A stretch of 64,000 bases of DNA from Agrostemma githago. Lineage: Eukaryota > Streptophyta > Magnoliopsida > Caryophyllales > Caryophyllaceae. Below are positions 45,975-59,952 of the stretch, piece by piece. The stretch lies in assembly GCA_958450325.1 (NCBI GenBank), contig OY288250.1, positions 41,886,683-41,950,682 on the forward strand. The letters are read 5' to 3'. How positions within the stretch are numbered: the stretch's first letter is position 1; each line of letters opens with the position of its first letter. A program made the position numbers and the translations under genes. The notes beneath the pieces were generated by a model. The model was given only the letters and a program-made list of their open reading frames with translations, was not told where the DNA came from and did no database searches.

Positions 45975-48900
45975 TATATTCTTGTTCCAAGATGTTGCGG
46001 TAGATCTAGATGGAGTGACCCAAGACTTGTGTGCTTGTTCCTCTACAAGAAGATGAAGTAATCCATTTAGTTCCCTCGTGAACTCTGGAGGTCCGTAGAT
46101 TCTCCTCTCGTTTTAAATCTTAGTTATATTGGATCATCGATTCCTTCCTTCCTTCCTTTACTTCTTCCAATTCTTCTCTTATATATTCTCGTCTTCATTA
46201 TTGTGATAAATCTTTGATTAATTTTCTTATTTTACCATCTTCAATTTTGAGATTCTTTGGTGTGACCGATTCTATCTTAGTGAACCCCGTGTTATAGATG
46301 TTTGAGGTTTAGTAAACCCTTGTTACCTATGATTTGAGGATTGCGAGTTGTGCCCTATTTTCTAAGCAAGTAAGAAATTCCTAAGGATTAATTTGAATGG
46401 CAAGTTGTTGCTTTTTGGTAGTAGGATGATACCTTAAACACTGAACCTTGGGTTATATGTTACTTTGATTATTTTGGAATACATAGAGTTGAATATATTA
46501 TGGAGTAGTAAGAGTATGTCATATTTGATGGATACCTAGTACCTAACCTAGAACCGAACTAAGTGTAACTGATAATATTAGTTTGGGATTCTTACGTAAT
46601 GCTTATTTGATGGATGCAACGTGACTATTTAGGATTATAAAGTATTATTTAAAGTGTTAGCCTAAGTATTGTGGCACCATTGAAGGTTTTCATTAATATC
46701 GTTGTAAATTTTGGTTGACATAGAATACCCGTGTTTCATAAGGATTAGTTCGTCGATCATTATGTAAGGTTGTAACCTACGAACTTTGGAGATGAGTTAT
46801 CTGAACTTGGATGAATTATCCTTAACCTTGAAGAAAATAACTATCTTGCACAATCATAATTTGAGCTTATTGTGTTGTTTGGGGAATACTATAAAACAGT
46901 TCATCATATTGGGACTTTTAGTTTATAACCTTAGACCAACGAGATTGTGGCTTCGTTGGGTTATTAAATATATTGTGGTTGCATCGTTGTGATTTGAAAT
47001 TTGATGGACTTCTAGAAACACTAGTCGAATGACGTGTTTGAAGATGTGAGTGTTTGCGCCATTACCTATAGGTTTGAGCGTGTTCGAGGATTTATTCTAC
47101 CTTTCCCAACTCTTGTACTTGTGGCATTATAAATATGTTGGTGATCATTTTTAGAATTTTGTGCCCGAACATTGTCAAATTGGTGGATCTTGTTTGTGTT
47201 CCTTACTCGAGAAATTTGGGTTGTTCTTCGAGTTGAAACCTTATGAGCTTTTGATTTAGGAACCTTATCGATTGCAAGTTAGGTGTGTTTGGTTGACCGT
47301 TGGAAATTTTAATTGATGAGTTTAGAATTTAAAGCATTTGTGGATTACTATCGTGTCGATTGAACGATTGGATAATCACGTAAGACGTTTTTGGAGAGTG
47401 TGACTGAGTAGTACCACCTAGCACCTAACATTTGACTTAACGTATTTGATGGAAATTAGGAACCCGTGTTGTGGGAGTCGTGCCGAGAATCTCGAGATGG
47501 TTAATTTATTCTATAATCCTTGAGAGCTCTATAGGACTCTCAATTTCGTTCCTCTCCTTAGCTTTTCTTAAATCCTGTTACTTCTTCTTTGGCCAATCCC
47601 TTCAACTTCTTTTTCGAGTTTGAAAAATTTCTGTTTCGATTTGTCGTTGACACTGACTCTATTTATCCGTTTATCATTTTTTTCGAACCTTTGTTATGAA
47701 AAGTTTGACTATTTTAAAATTTTGGACTATCGTGAAATTTTAACATTTGAGTTATAAGTTTCAAAAACTTCATTTTCGTATTCGTTTTTGGTTGGTAACA
47801 TATATTTAGTCCTGTTTCAGAATGCCTTAATAATTTATTTTAAAGTATTTCGAAATTGTTTCAAATTTCTATTTACAAGCATTTGAATTTTACGAAAACT
47901 TTCATAATCGCTAATATTTTGATTTCTATAAGATTATTATGTAGAACGGTTTAACATTTTCGAAAAAACATCGTATGTCTAAATTTTGTTTTATTGTCGT
48001 TAGAATTTAAATCTGTTATTGAAAATTTTTGTCGACTGATTCGATTCTTATTTACTAACTACAAACTTGATTTCTCAAATTTTTGTTTGGTCTTAAAACA
48101 AAGTATTGTCGAATCTCTTAATCAAAACGTTTTACTGTTGCTTTGAAAATATTTGGGTACTCTCCCCTCGAGTTCATTTGCAAACATTATTTATCGTCAT
48201 TATTTTATAAAATAATATTAACTTACGATTTTATTAATTTAAATGATTTTAAAACTTTGGGAACTGAGCCCAACTCATCATGAAATAAAACATTGTCTTC
48301 GATTTCGTTTTCATATCAGGTTTGAAGTTGTAAAATTTTATAAAAAAAAAACCGAGATTGCGATGCAAGTTAAGCATTCTCATTTTGTTCAAGTGATATA
48401 ACCTTGTTTTCCATTATATTATTATGTTTTTGTTAGTTTCGAGCACGAAACTTCTTTTTAGTGGAGAGGATTGTAACACCCCCTGATTTTATAAATAAAT
48501 TAAATTAAAGTTATATTCGTATTTTTATTTTATTTACGATTTAACTCGTAATTCTTAAAATTATTTTAAAACGAATTTATCGTTTAATCGTTTCAAACTC
48601 CTAAAATTCTATTTGTCTCGGAAACTCTTCTTATATTTAAAAATATATTTCTGTTTTGATACATTTGATTTAATTCTTATCGAAAATCTATTCCGACGAT
48701 TTAAATTCTAAATTCTTTTTATTTATTTATATTTAAGCTCAAATTTCTATTTTCGGCTCGAAGTTCATTTATTTGAAATTTTGTCAAAACATTTATTACT
48801 TTTCTTCGAGAAATCAATTTAATTCACTTTATCGAAGATTTATTATTTATCGGGAAATACTACTTCATCGTCTAATTATTTAATTCTATAACTTTTTTTT

Positions 48901-49847
48901 CCGTCTCGAATATTTTATTTACTCATTTTATTTAACGGCCCGATTACTTATTAATTTTATTAACTCGTTTAATTCGATTTGTGGGTCATCCAACTTATCG
49001 ATACGGATTTGATCGCATTTCTAACCCAAATCGTTTAATTACGTTTGATTCTTCCCACTTGTTTAATGATCATTCATACCTCATGTGCGTACACCCCCCA
49101 TACTCCTTATTTTGATATCCACTGTTCCAATCCCCTTTGTTTTCCCACTTAATTATAACATCCATCCCCTTTTCTCCCTTGCTCTTCATCGCTTCCCACT
49201 TCTTCTTTTTATCATATACGTTCATCTCCCATTCTTTTCCTCTTCCTTTTTCTCTTAAGTCTGCCCGCTTATCCCTCCGTATGATTCCATTAGATTATCT
49301 TCATCGATCTTCAGCATTTCACACTCCAACAATCTGCAAGTCTGTCTCGAACCCCTGCCATATTCCGTCCTCTGTTTTCTCGGTTCGTGCACCCTTCTGC
49401 AGCTAATGGTCGCGCCTTTCTCCCTCTTTTCCCTTGTCTCTGCGTTCGGTTTCCTGTCTCTGCTGGACGTGTTGATGCTATTCCGTCCCTATCACCATGT
49501 TATGACTTAGGTGACGATCTAACTATCTTATCGTTGTATAATTCTTGTGTATCTATTGATGCATTTTGTGGTGTCGATCTTGTGCGTGATCACTGCTGCT
49601 AGTGACGTTGTTATGCGTTATACTTCTTCTGCCGTATTCTGTTCTGCGTGTTTTACTTTCTTCTCCTTCTTTGTTCTACCTTTTGTTCATGCTTCTGTTG
49701 TACTGTTGTTCGTCTTTTTGCGATTGTGCTGCTGCTACGTGTTTTTCTTTCTTCTTCATTCTTGGCTTCTTCTTCGTCCTTCACCCTCTTAATCTACCTC
49801 TTTTCTTCTTCGTTTGATGTTGTTGTTGTCGACATAGCTGTTGATGC
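45975..49847 (+). mobile_element. Truncated LARD (LARD-A-like): internal part plus 3' LTR start
   Basis: Begins inside the internal region (counterpart of about 14175 in LARD-A). Internal sequence runs 45975-48471. The 3' LTR starts TGTAACACCCCCTG at 48472 and runs to 49847, where a LARD-B element has inserted. The 5' LTR, primer site and first internal bases are gone. The LTR is diverged from LARD-A but alignable throughout, including the pyrimidine-rich tract. No coding. Confidence 0.88.
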
Positions 49848-52800
49848 TGTAACACCCGCTATTTTCCCTAGCGTTTTTTTCCTTTCCGTTATGACTTCGT
49901 CATAACTCTATCACATTTTGACCTTATGTTTCATCTTTTTCCAAGCTTTATTTTCATTTTTGGGTTTAATGATATTTATTTTTATTTTAAAGGATTTTAA
50001 TTCTTTTAAATCTATTTATTTGATTTTCTTCGTAAGGTTATTAATTTTCCGCGAGGAATTCTATTTCTATTCGAATTGACGTTTTTAAACTCCGATTTAA
50101 GTTATTCCTTTTCCTAAAAAAGTTTAAATACATTTATATAATATTTTCAAGTAGTAAATATTTTTATTTACGAAAATTTAGCCATTAAAGATTCTATTAC
50201 GAAGCTTCGCGAATAATTATTTTCTTACGCGAGGTTTACTCGAATTACTTTGAAATGCCTTTAACTATTTTACGATTATACTTTTTATCAACTACAAATT
50301 ATTTGAGACATTTTCCTCATATTTTGGACCGACAAAGCTTCTGGTCACAATTTAACTATGTTTTATTAATACGTTTCATTTTATCACATTAAACCGTAAA
50401 CATAGGATTCTTTTCTTTTCATTGAATTGAGGCTTTACTACTCAAGCTCTTCCTACTCCTCTTCGTATCCCTTTGGCTAGCCATATTTGTCTAGATGCAC
50501 TTTGGATTCCTCATTTTGGAGGCTTTAATTTCATTCTTACTCTTTAAAGTGTAGTAACCTCCATCTCCTCCTTTACTCTACATTCATTTTTGGCATTAAC
50601 AAAAAAATTACTACAACATATTCATCATCCTTTTTTTTTTCCTTCTTGGCCGAGTACTCCCTCCCCTATTCCAGCCTGATTTTTGCTCCATTTTGAGTCT
50701 CAATCGAATCGTTTTTATCGTCATATTAATCCTCTTTCCGATTCCTTCGTTAAGGTAATAATCGACGTCGTTTTCGATCATTATTTACCTTGATTTTTGT
50801 TAGTTTTCTCATGGTATTTTTCTGCCATGATTTTCGTGTTTGGAAGGATTTGTGGACGATCCCGAGGCCGATGAGTATATAATCGATTCAGACTTGGAGT
50901 AGAGGTAACGTCGATGTTACTCGGTATTTCATGATTTTAATTGTGTATTTGCATGTATATATTTTTATGTTTTATTTTGACAATATATGTATGTCACCAA
51001 ATCTGGAAAATTTTTAAAAGTTGAAAATTTGCATGTTTCGGTATTTTTATCGCTTTTACGAGATTAACGATTAAATTGTTATATTAATTTGTAAAATCAT
51101 AATATTTGGCCTAAACATGTAATATATGTTTATATTCTGTGAAATTGATATTTTTGATGATTTATAATAATTTAGGATTTTTCTGATATTTTAAATATCG
51201 ATTATTGAATTATTACCGTTTACGGACAAAAACGATTAAAAGCCAATTTTTAGTTCTAGTACCTAAACATTTTATTTTAATCTGATTTTTGACGTGGTGA
51301 AACTTTCTGATGGAATAGAATTTTCTGAATTTGTTCATAATTTTTCGAAATTGGTAAGTGGATGAATTAATTAATCACTTTAAATCATCGTTTATCGTTA
51401 AAACCGTGTTTATTGTTTAAATTCTCGAATTCTGGTCTTTGGTTTAAATCTTGAAAAAATGCGTTTCTGATGATTTCATATTACAATGTATTTTTATGAT
51501 TTTTAGTGCCTTAATAAAATGTTAGGAACGATAAGTTTATTAATGAAATCGTTAATTGTGAAAACGGGTTTAAATGACGGTTTTGTTGGAATTTGTTGAA
51601 TCTGGAATTTTGGAAAAATCTGAAAAATTTATATTCTGGAAAATCATGATTTTTAAGTTTAATAATAATTTTTGGATATTAATATTTAAATCGTTTGGTA
51701 ATTACTATTTTTATTAATCGCTATTGTCGAGATTAGACGATTAACGAGAAAACGCTTTAAAAACCGAGTTATAGGATTCTGGAAAATATTTTTGGACAGA
51801 ATGTCCATAATTATGTTTTAATTATTTTACGTAATTTTTGTACTATTTATTAAAGTCTTTAATTAATAATTATTGATTTTCGGACAAATTGTGCTTTATC
51901 GTTAAAATTCTTCGTCTTACCTAAAAGAATTATTTTTCCAGCAATTTTGAAAGTATTTAAATCTGAACTTTAAAAGTTAAATCATCCCTTAACATATTCT
52001 AAATATATTCAATGGTTTAATTAAATAAAAGACGTTAAAAGATTTAATTTGACATTTTTGCCGTAAAATCCTATTTATAAATCGTATTGTCGAAACTAAT
52101 AATAATTAGGGAATTTTAGTTTTGTAAAAGTATTAAAGTAATCAAGACATTTCTAATCATTTTATAAACACTTGTGTGATATTTCAACATTTTCATTAAC
52201 TCAAATGTTCTCGTTTTAAGAATTAATATCGTTAAGGCCGAAAGTACTAGTTTTATAAATCTATATCGTTTACTGATATTTTGTTATTTTCATATGATGC
52301 TATTTATAGTAAGTTTCTAAAAATAGAAGTTTCCTAAAAATAGAAAGTTTCCTCTTTTAGAATATTGTGATTACTCCTTTTGCTCTCTTATTATTATGAT
52401 GATTATATCTTTTGAATATCGATAATGGCTTGTTTTGGAGTTGTGGAATAAGGAAAAGTGTGGGTTTAGAGTAATATAGTCTGGGTTGTACGTTTTGCCA
52501 TCAACTATAAAGCTGGTGTGTCTATGTTGAGACACATTGGTCGTTGAACTGAGCATGGTTTGTGTTCAGGAGAGTGTATGTTTACCTTAAACTTAGATAT
52601 CGCATCGTGTAAGTCGCGTCGGGTTGAACTGGATATGGTTTGTATCCAGGAGGGGTGTGCACTACTTAAGCCAGGACCTCGCTGCACGCAGTCCTGTTAT
52701 AGTTGAGTTGCCTAGTTAGAGGCCAAAGTCTGATTTGTTTTGACTAAGTTCTCGAAACTAGATTTTAGTACTGTCCTAGTGAAAGTCTAGATTCTACATT

Positions 52801-53326
52801 AATCCTATACATAACGCCATTTTGATTATTTTATTTATTATCGATATAAATTGGTTTGCAGGTTGGCAAATATTTTTATGTTTTCTTCGGTAACCCATTT
52901 TTATTATATTATTTCGATACGTGAAGTTTTTCACTGAAATCTTATTTTCATTATAATGTTTTACTGTTTTCATTTTACTATTTTTCTATAGTAGTAATTA
53001 CAGTTTTAAAATCCTGTCATACGGCTGGGAGAACGTTGACGTTGCTCCCCACTGATTGTGGTTGTTATGTTTTAACACGGCAGGTATGCATGTTCCGGGT
53101 GTGGGCTAGCGAGCAGTGTGGATCCTGCTTATTTATTTTAATAATTATGTCTTATGGATTGTTCAAACCCCTTTCGTGGATTGTTTTAAATTTTGGCCTT
53201 TTTATTTAAGGCCTATTGTTTGACTTTACCATTTTAATTTTTCTAAGACATAGTTACATCGTGTTTTAATTCCGACTCTACAGTGTTTCCGCCACTGTAT
53301 CGCGTTAGAATTTCTAGGGGATTACA
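49848..53326 (+). repeat. LARD-B LTR 1
   Basis: 3,479 bp. Lacks 23 bp present in LTR 2 (near 58727-58756), lacks 3 bp near 58387, and has private substitutions (AAAAAGTTTAAA and CATTTATATAAT where LTRs 2 and 3 share AAAACGTTTAAA and CATTTATTTAAT). Confidence 0.93.
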
Positions 53327-56300
53327 GTTGGTATCAGAGCATCACTGCTCCCAACGCTTACACCTGAAATTAGGGAAAATACCAGTAAATTATTTAAACA
53401 GTATATAAAATATTATTAGAGATGGGTAGAAACAAGATAAGGACTTAACTGTTAGGTTTATATGTTCTTGTAACTCAATGATTAGCATTGAATATTTGTT
53501 AATTTTGTCTGGAGGAAGACGAATGAACAAGATGCTGTCATGATGCTGCTCCAGATCGGGACAAGACCTGCTTAGAACTCTCAACGCCTGCTGACTCGAG
53601 TGGACAATTTGGTGCTCCAAGAAAAATGTCGAAGGTGACTTCTCAGCTCCGATTTAGTTTGCTCAAGCTACAGGTTAGATGATCAAGAGTAGATTCATGT
53701 TCCACGATGTTGCAGTCGATCCAGATCAAGCGACCCTAGACTTGCGTGCTCGTTCCTTTGCAAGAAGATGAAGTAATCCTTTTGGTTCCCTCGTGAACCT
53801 TAGAGGTCCGAACTTTCCCTTCTCGTTATAGGTCTTCATCATCTTGAATCATTGATTCTTTTCTTCCTGCTTCTGCCTTTTCCAATTCTTCTCTTATATA
53901 TTCTCATCATTATTCGCTTGGTGAATCCTTGTTCTATTCTCCTACTTTACCATCTCCCTCTTGAGATTCCTTGGTTAGACCAAATTCTGTCTTGTGAATC
54001 TTTTGGAAGTAAAGATGTTTGAGATTTAGTAAACCCTTAGCTTGTTACTTGATTTGAGGATTGTGAGTCTACCCTATCTTCTAAGCAAGTAAGAAATTTT
54101 TGAGGATTGAGTTGAATGGTATTAGTTGATTAATGGAATTAGGTTGTTACTTTAGACACTAAACCTTGGGTTATAGATTACTTTGATTATTTTGGAGTAC
54201 TTAGAGTTGAATATATTTTGGAGTAGTAAGAATAAAGTTTATTCTGTCTGATGGATACCTAATACCCAACATAGAACCTAGTTAAGTGTAAATAACAATT
54301 TTACTTGGGTTTCCTACCTAATGTTGACTTAATGGACTAATCGTGGAATTTTGGGATCATAAATCATTGATTAAGATGTTAGCCTAAGTGTTTTGGTACC
54401 ATTTCAGGTCCTCATTAATGTTTAGTGAATTTTGGTTGACATAGATTAAACCTTGTTTCTTATGGATTAGATCGCAGAGCGTTGATGTAAGGTTGTAGCC
54501 TACAAACCTTAGAGTTGAATAACCTAAGTTTGGGCAGATCATTATTAGCCTTGAAGAAGAAAACATATTGCTCAATTAAAGGTTGGCTTTATCGCGTTGT
54601 TTTGAGGAATAGTTAATATCAATCATCTTGATGGATTTATAGTTCAGAACCCTTAGACCACCGAGATTGTGGCTTCGTTGAGTTAATAAATATTTTAGTG
54701 GTTTCACTGTTACGATATGAAATTTGATGGAATTCTCATAAACCTTAGCTGAATGATGTGTTTGAAAATGTGAGTATCTGGCGTTACATGTCAGGCTGAG
54801 TGTGTTTAAGGTTTGGCGTACTTTCGTAACCTTTGTCTATTGATGATGTTAAGAATGTGTTGATGATCACTTTTGAGGTTTTCGTGTCCGAACATTGGTA
54901 ATTGATGGATTTTTATTTAGTGTTCCTTAATCGAGAAATTTGAAGTATACCTCGAGTTTAGACCTTATGAGCTTTGAATTTATGAGCCTTAGTGATTACG
55001 AGTTTGGGGTATGTTTTGATGACCGTTGGAATCTTAATTAATGGATTAGTCTAAATCATTTGTGGATTCTTACCATACTAATTGAAAGATTATATAAGTA
55101 TGTAAGACTTAATTTTTGAGGCGGTGACAGTTGATAATTTTGGAGGTGGTAGATTGAGTAGGACCACTCTGTACCGATATTGGACTTAGCGTTATTTGAC
55201 GGGCCAATTACGAACCCGTGTTTGTGAGAGTCGTGCTAGGAATCTCGAGATGGTTAATTTCTTCTATAATCCTTGAGAGCCCTTTTTGATTCTCAACTCC
55301 GTCTTCCTTTCTGCTTCTCTTGAATTCTGTTACGGTAACTCCTGCCAATCCCTTGACCTTTATCGATTTTGAAAACTCTTACTTTAATTTACTGTTTATC
55401 CTTGACTCTATTCATCCGTTCATCATTTCCCCGAACTTATGAAAAGTTTGACTAATTTAAAAATTTTGATTTTTGTGAAATTTTAACATTTCGAAGCATA
55501 ATTTCAAATTCTAAAACTCCCCATTTTGTAAAAACTTTGAGCAATTTAACATTTTGGGTTATCGTGAAATTTGAACATTTTGAGTTATGATTTCTATTTA
55601 TGAAACTCCCCGTTTTGTAATAAGAAATTGACTAAATTAAACTTTTCGGATATCCTGAAATTTAACATTTTTGAATTATAATTTAATAACTTTATACTTC
55701 ACTTTTGTTTTATCTTTAGTCGATATTTATACTTAGTCCTGTTTCAAAATGCCTTAATAATTTATTTTGAAAATATTTCAATTTTTTTTTATTTTCAAAC
55801 GATCGGAATTTTATGAAGACTTTCATATTTCCAAATACTTCAACTTCTATAGGATTATTTTGTAAAGCGTTTTAACATTGTCGAAATTATTTTGTATGTT
55901 CAAGTTTGATAGCATTTTTAAAACGTTCATAATTACTTTGATAATATTTTCGAAAACGTTTCGAATTTAGTTTTCGTTTTATTGTTGGTGGACTTTTGAA
56001 TCTGTTATTGAAAATGTTTGACGACTGGTTTGATTTTTACTAACTACGAAATTTGATTTCTCCAAACTAAATTTTGTTTATCAGAAAAACAAATAGTATC
56101 GAATTTCTTAATTCAAATTATTTTACTTATGTTTTGAAAATATTTTGGTTATCCTATTAACTTCGAGTTTGTTTACAAATGTTATTTGACGTGGTTATTT
56201 TATCAAATAACTTTACTCTACGATTTCATTAACTTAGAAGATTTTAAATTCCAGGTGGCTTAGCCCAATTCCACTTGGAATAAATATTTGCATTTGATTT

Positions 56301-56447
56301 CGTATCACTTTAAAAGTTGTAAAATTTTCTTTTACAACAAAATTATTATACAAATTTGTATCCCCATCTTTTCGAGTAGGGTAATCTTGATTCTCTTTCT
56401 GCTTATTCTTAGTTTCGAGGACGAAACTTTCTTTTAGTGGGCAGGAT
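53327..56447 (+). other. LARD-B internal region 1
   Basis: 3,121 bp, non-coding. Primer site TGGTATCAGAGC (initiator tRNA-Met) at 53329-53340. A GATGGGTAGAAACAA block near 53420 parallels LARD-A. Ends with GTTTCGAGGACGAAACTT and the purine tract AGTGGGCAGGA (56436-56446). Confidence 0.9.
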
Positions 56448-59400
56448 TGTAACACCCGCTATTTTCCCTAGCGTTTTTATCCTTTCCGTTATGACTTCGT
56501 CATAACTCTATCACATTTTGACCTTATGTTTCATCTTTTTCCAAGCTTTATTTTCATTTTTGGGTTTAATGATATTTATTTTTATTTTAAAGGATTTTAA
56601 TTCTTTTAAATCTATTTATTTGATTTTCTTCGTAAGGTTATTAATTTTCCGCGAGGAATTCTATTTCTATTCGAATTGACGTTTTTAAACTCCGATTTAA
56701 GTTATTCCTTTTCCTAAAAACGTTTAAATACATTTATTTAATATTTTCAAGTAGTAAATATTTTTATTTACGAAAATTTAGCCATTAAAGATTCTATTAC
56801 GAAGCTTCGCGAATAATTATTTTCTTACGCGAGGTTTACTCGAATTACTTTGAAATGCCTTTAACTATTTTACGATTATACTTTTTATCAACTACAAATT
56901 ATTTGAGACATTTTCCTCATATTTTGGACCGACAAAGCTTCTGGTCACAATTTAACTATGTTTTATTAATACGTTTCATTTTATCACATTAAACCGTAAA
57001 CATAGGATTCTTTTCTTTTCATTGAATTGAGGCTTTACTACTCAAGCTCTTCCTACTCCTCTTCGTATCCCTTTGGCTAGCCATATTTGTCTAGATGCAC
57101 TTTGGATTCCTCATTTTGGAGGCTTTAATTTCATTCTTACTCTTTAAAGTGTAGTAACCTCCATCTCCTCCTTTACTCTACATTCATTTTTGGCATTAAC
57201 AAAAAAATTACTACAACATATTCATCATCCTTTTTTTTTTCCTTCTTGGCCGAGTACTCCCTCCCCTATTCCAGCCTGATTTTTGCTCCATTTTGAGTCT
57301 CAATCGAATCGTTTTTATCGTCATATTAATCCTCTTTCCGATTCCTTCGTTAAGGTAATAATCGACGTCGTTTTCGATCATTATTTACCTTGATTTTTGT
57401 TAGTTTTCTCATGGTATTTTTCTGCCATGATTTTCGTGTTTGGAAGGATTTGTGGACGATCCCGAGGCCGATGAGTATATAATCGATTCAGACTTGGAGT
57501 AGAGGTAACGTCGATGTTACTCGGTATTTCATGATTTTAATTGTGTATTTGCATGTATATATTTTTATGTTTTATTTTGACAATATATGTATGTCACCAA
57601 ATCTGGAAAATTTTTAAAAGTTGAAAATTTGCATGTTTCGGTATTTTTATCGCTTTTACGAGATTAACGATTAAATTGTTATATTAATTTGTAAAATCAT
57701 AATATTTGGCCTAAACATGTAATATATGTTTATATTCTGTGAAATTGATATTTTTGATGATTTATAATAATTTAGGATTTTTCTGATATTTTAAATATCG
57801 ATTATTGAATTATTACCGTTTACGGACAAAAACGATTAAAAGCCGATTTTTAGTTCTAGTACCTAAACATTTTATTTTAATCTGATTTTTGACGTGGTGA
57901 AACTTTCTGATGAAATAGAATTTTCTGAATTTGTTCATAATTTTTCGAAATTGGTAAGTGGATGAATTAATTAATCACTTTAAATCATCGTTTATCGTTA
58001 AAACCGTGTTTATTGTTTAAATTCTCGAATTCTGGTCTTTGGTTTAAATCTTGAAAAAATGCGTTTCTGATGATTTCATATTACAATGTATTTTTATGAT
58101 TTTTAGTGCCTTAATAAAATGTTATGAACGATAAGTTTATTAATGAAATCGTTAATTGTGAAAACGGGTTTAAATGACGGTTTTGTTGGAATTTGTTGAA
58201 TCTGGAATTTTGGAAAAATCTGAAAAATTTATATTCTGGAAAATCATGATTTTTAAGTTTAATAATAATTTTTGGATATTAATATTTAAATCGTTTGGTA
58301 ATTACTATTTTTATTAATCGCTATTGTCGAGATTAGACGATTAACGAGAAAACGCTTTAAAAACCGAGTTATAGGATTCTGGAAAATTTTATTTTTGGAC
58401 AGAATGTCCATAATTATGTTTTAATTATTTTACGTAATTTTTGTACTATTTATTAAAGTCTTTAATTAATAATTATTGATTTTCGGACAAATTGTGCTTT
58501 ATCGTTAAAATTCTTCGTCTTACCTAAAAGAATTATTTTTCCAGCAATTTTGAAAGTATTTAAATCTGAACTTTAAAAGTTAAATCATCCCTTAACATAT
58601 TCTAAATATATTCAATGGTTTAATTAAATAAAAGACGTTAAAAGATTTAATTTGACATTTTTGCCGTAAAATCCTATTTATAAATCGTATTGTCGAAACT
58701 AATAATAATTAGGGAATTTTAGTTTTGTAAATTTTGAAAAACACCCTGATTAGTAGTATTAAAGTAATCAAGACATTTCTAATCATTTTATAAACACTTG
58801 TGTGATATTTCAACATTTTCATTAACTCAAATGTTCTCGTTTTAAGAATTAATATCGTTAAGGCCGAAAGTACTAGTTTTATAAATCTATATCGTTTACT
58901 GATATTTTGTTATTTTCATATGATGCTATTTATAGTAAGTTTCTAAAAATAGAAGTTTCCTAAAAATAGAAAGTTTCCTCTTTTAGAATATTGTGATTAC
59001 TCCTTTTGCTCTCTTATTATTATGATGATTATATCTTTTGAATATCGATAATGGCTTGTTTTGGAGTTGTGGAATAAGGAAAAGTGTGGGTTTAGAGTAA
59101 TATAGTCTGGGTTGTACGTTTTGCCATCAACTATAAAGCTGGTGTGTCTATGTTGAGACACATTGGTCGTTGAACTGAGCATGGTTTGTGTTCAGGAGAG
59201 TGTATGTTTACCTTAAACTTAGATATCGCATCGTGTAAGTCGCGTCGGGTTGAACTGGATATGGTTTGTATCCAGGAGGGGTGTGCACTACTTAAGCCAG
59301 GACCTCGCTGCACGCAGTCCTGTTATAGTTGAGTTGCCTAGTTAGAGGCCAAAGTCTGATTTGTTTTGACTAAGTTCTCGAAACTAGATTTTAGTACTGT

Positions 59401-59952
59401 CCTAGTGAAAGTCTAGATTCTACATTAATCCTATACATAACGCCATTTTGATTATTTTATTTATTATCGATATAAATTGGTTTGCAGGTTGGCAAATATT
59501 TTTATGTTTTCTTCGGTAACCCATTTTTATTATATTATTTCGATACGTGAAGTTTTTCACTGAAATCTTATTTTCATTATAATGTTTTACTGTTTTCATT
59601 TTACTATTTTTCTATAGTAGTAATTACAGTTTTAAAATCCTGTCATACGGCTGGGAGAACGTTGACGTTGCTCCCCACTGATTGTGGTTGTTATGTTTTA
59701 ACACGGCAGGTATGCATGTTCCGGGTGTGGGCTAGCGAGCAGTGTGGATCCTGCTTATTTATTTTAATAATTATGTCTTATGGATTGTTCAAACCCCTTT
59801 CGTGGATTGTTTTAAATTTTGGCCTTTTTATTTAAGGCCTATTGTTTGACTTTACCATTTTAATTTTTCTAAGACATAGTTACATCGTGTTTTAATTCCG
59901 ACTCTACAGTGTTTCCGCCACTGTATCGCGTTAGAATTTCTAGGGGATTACA
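56448..59952 (+). repeat. LARD-B LTR 2 (shared)
   Basis: 3,505 bp. Serves as 3' LTR of unit 1 and 5' LTR of unit 2. No target-site-like bases separate it from either neighbour. Confidence 0.93.

Noticed and set aside
52371..52687. Small minus-strand frames repeated at 58997-59313
   Set aside because: Their repetition only reflects the LARD-B tandem duplication. No motif or codon pattern supports coding.
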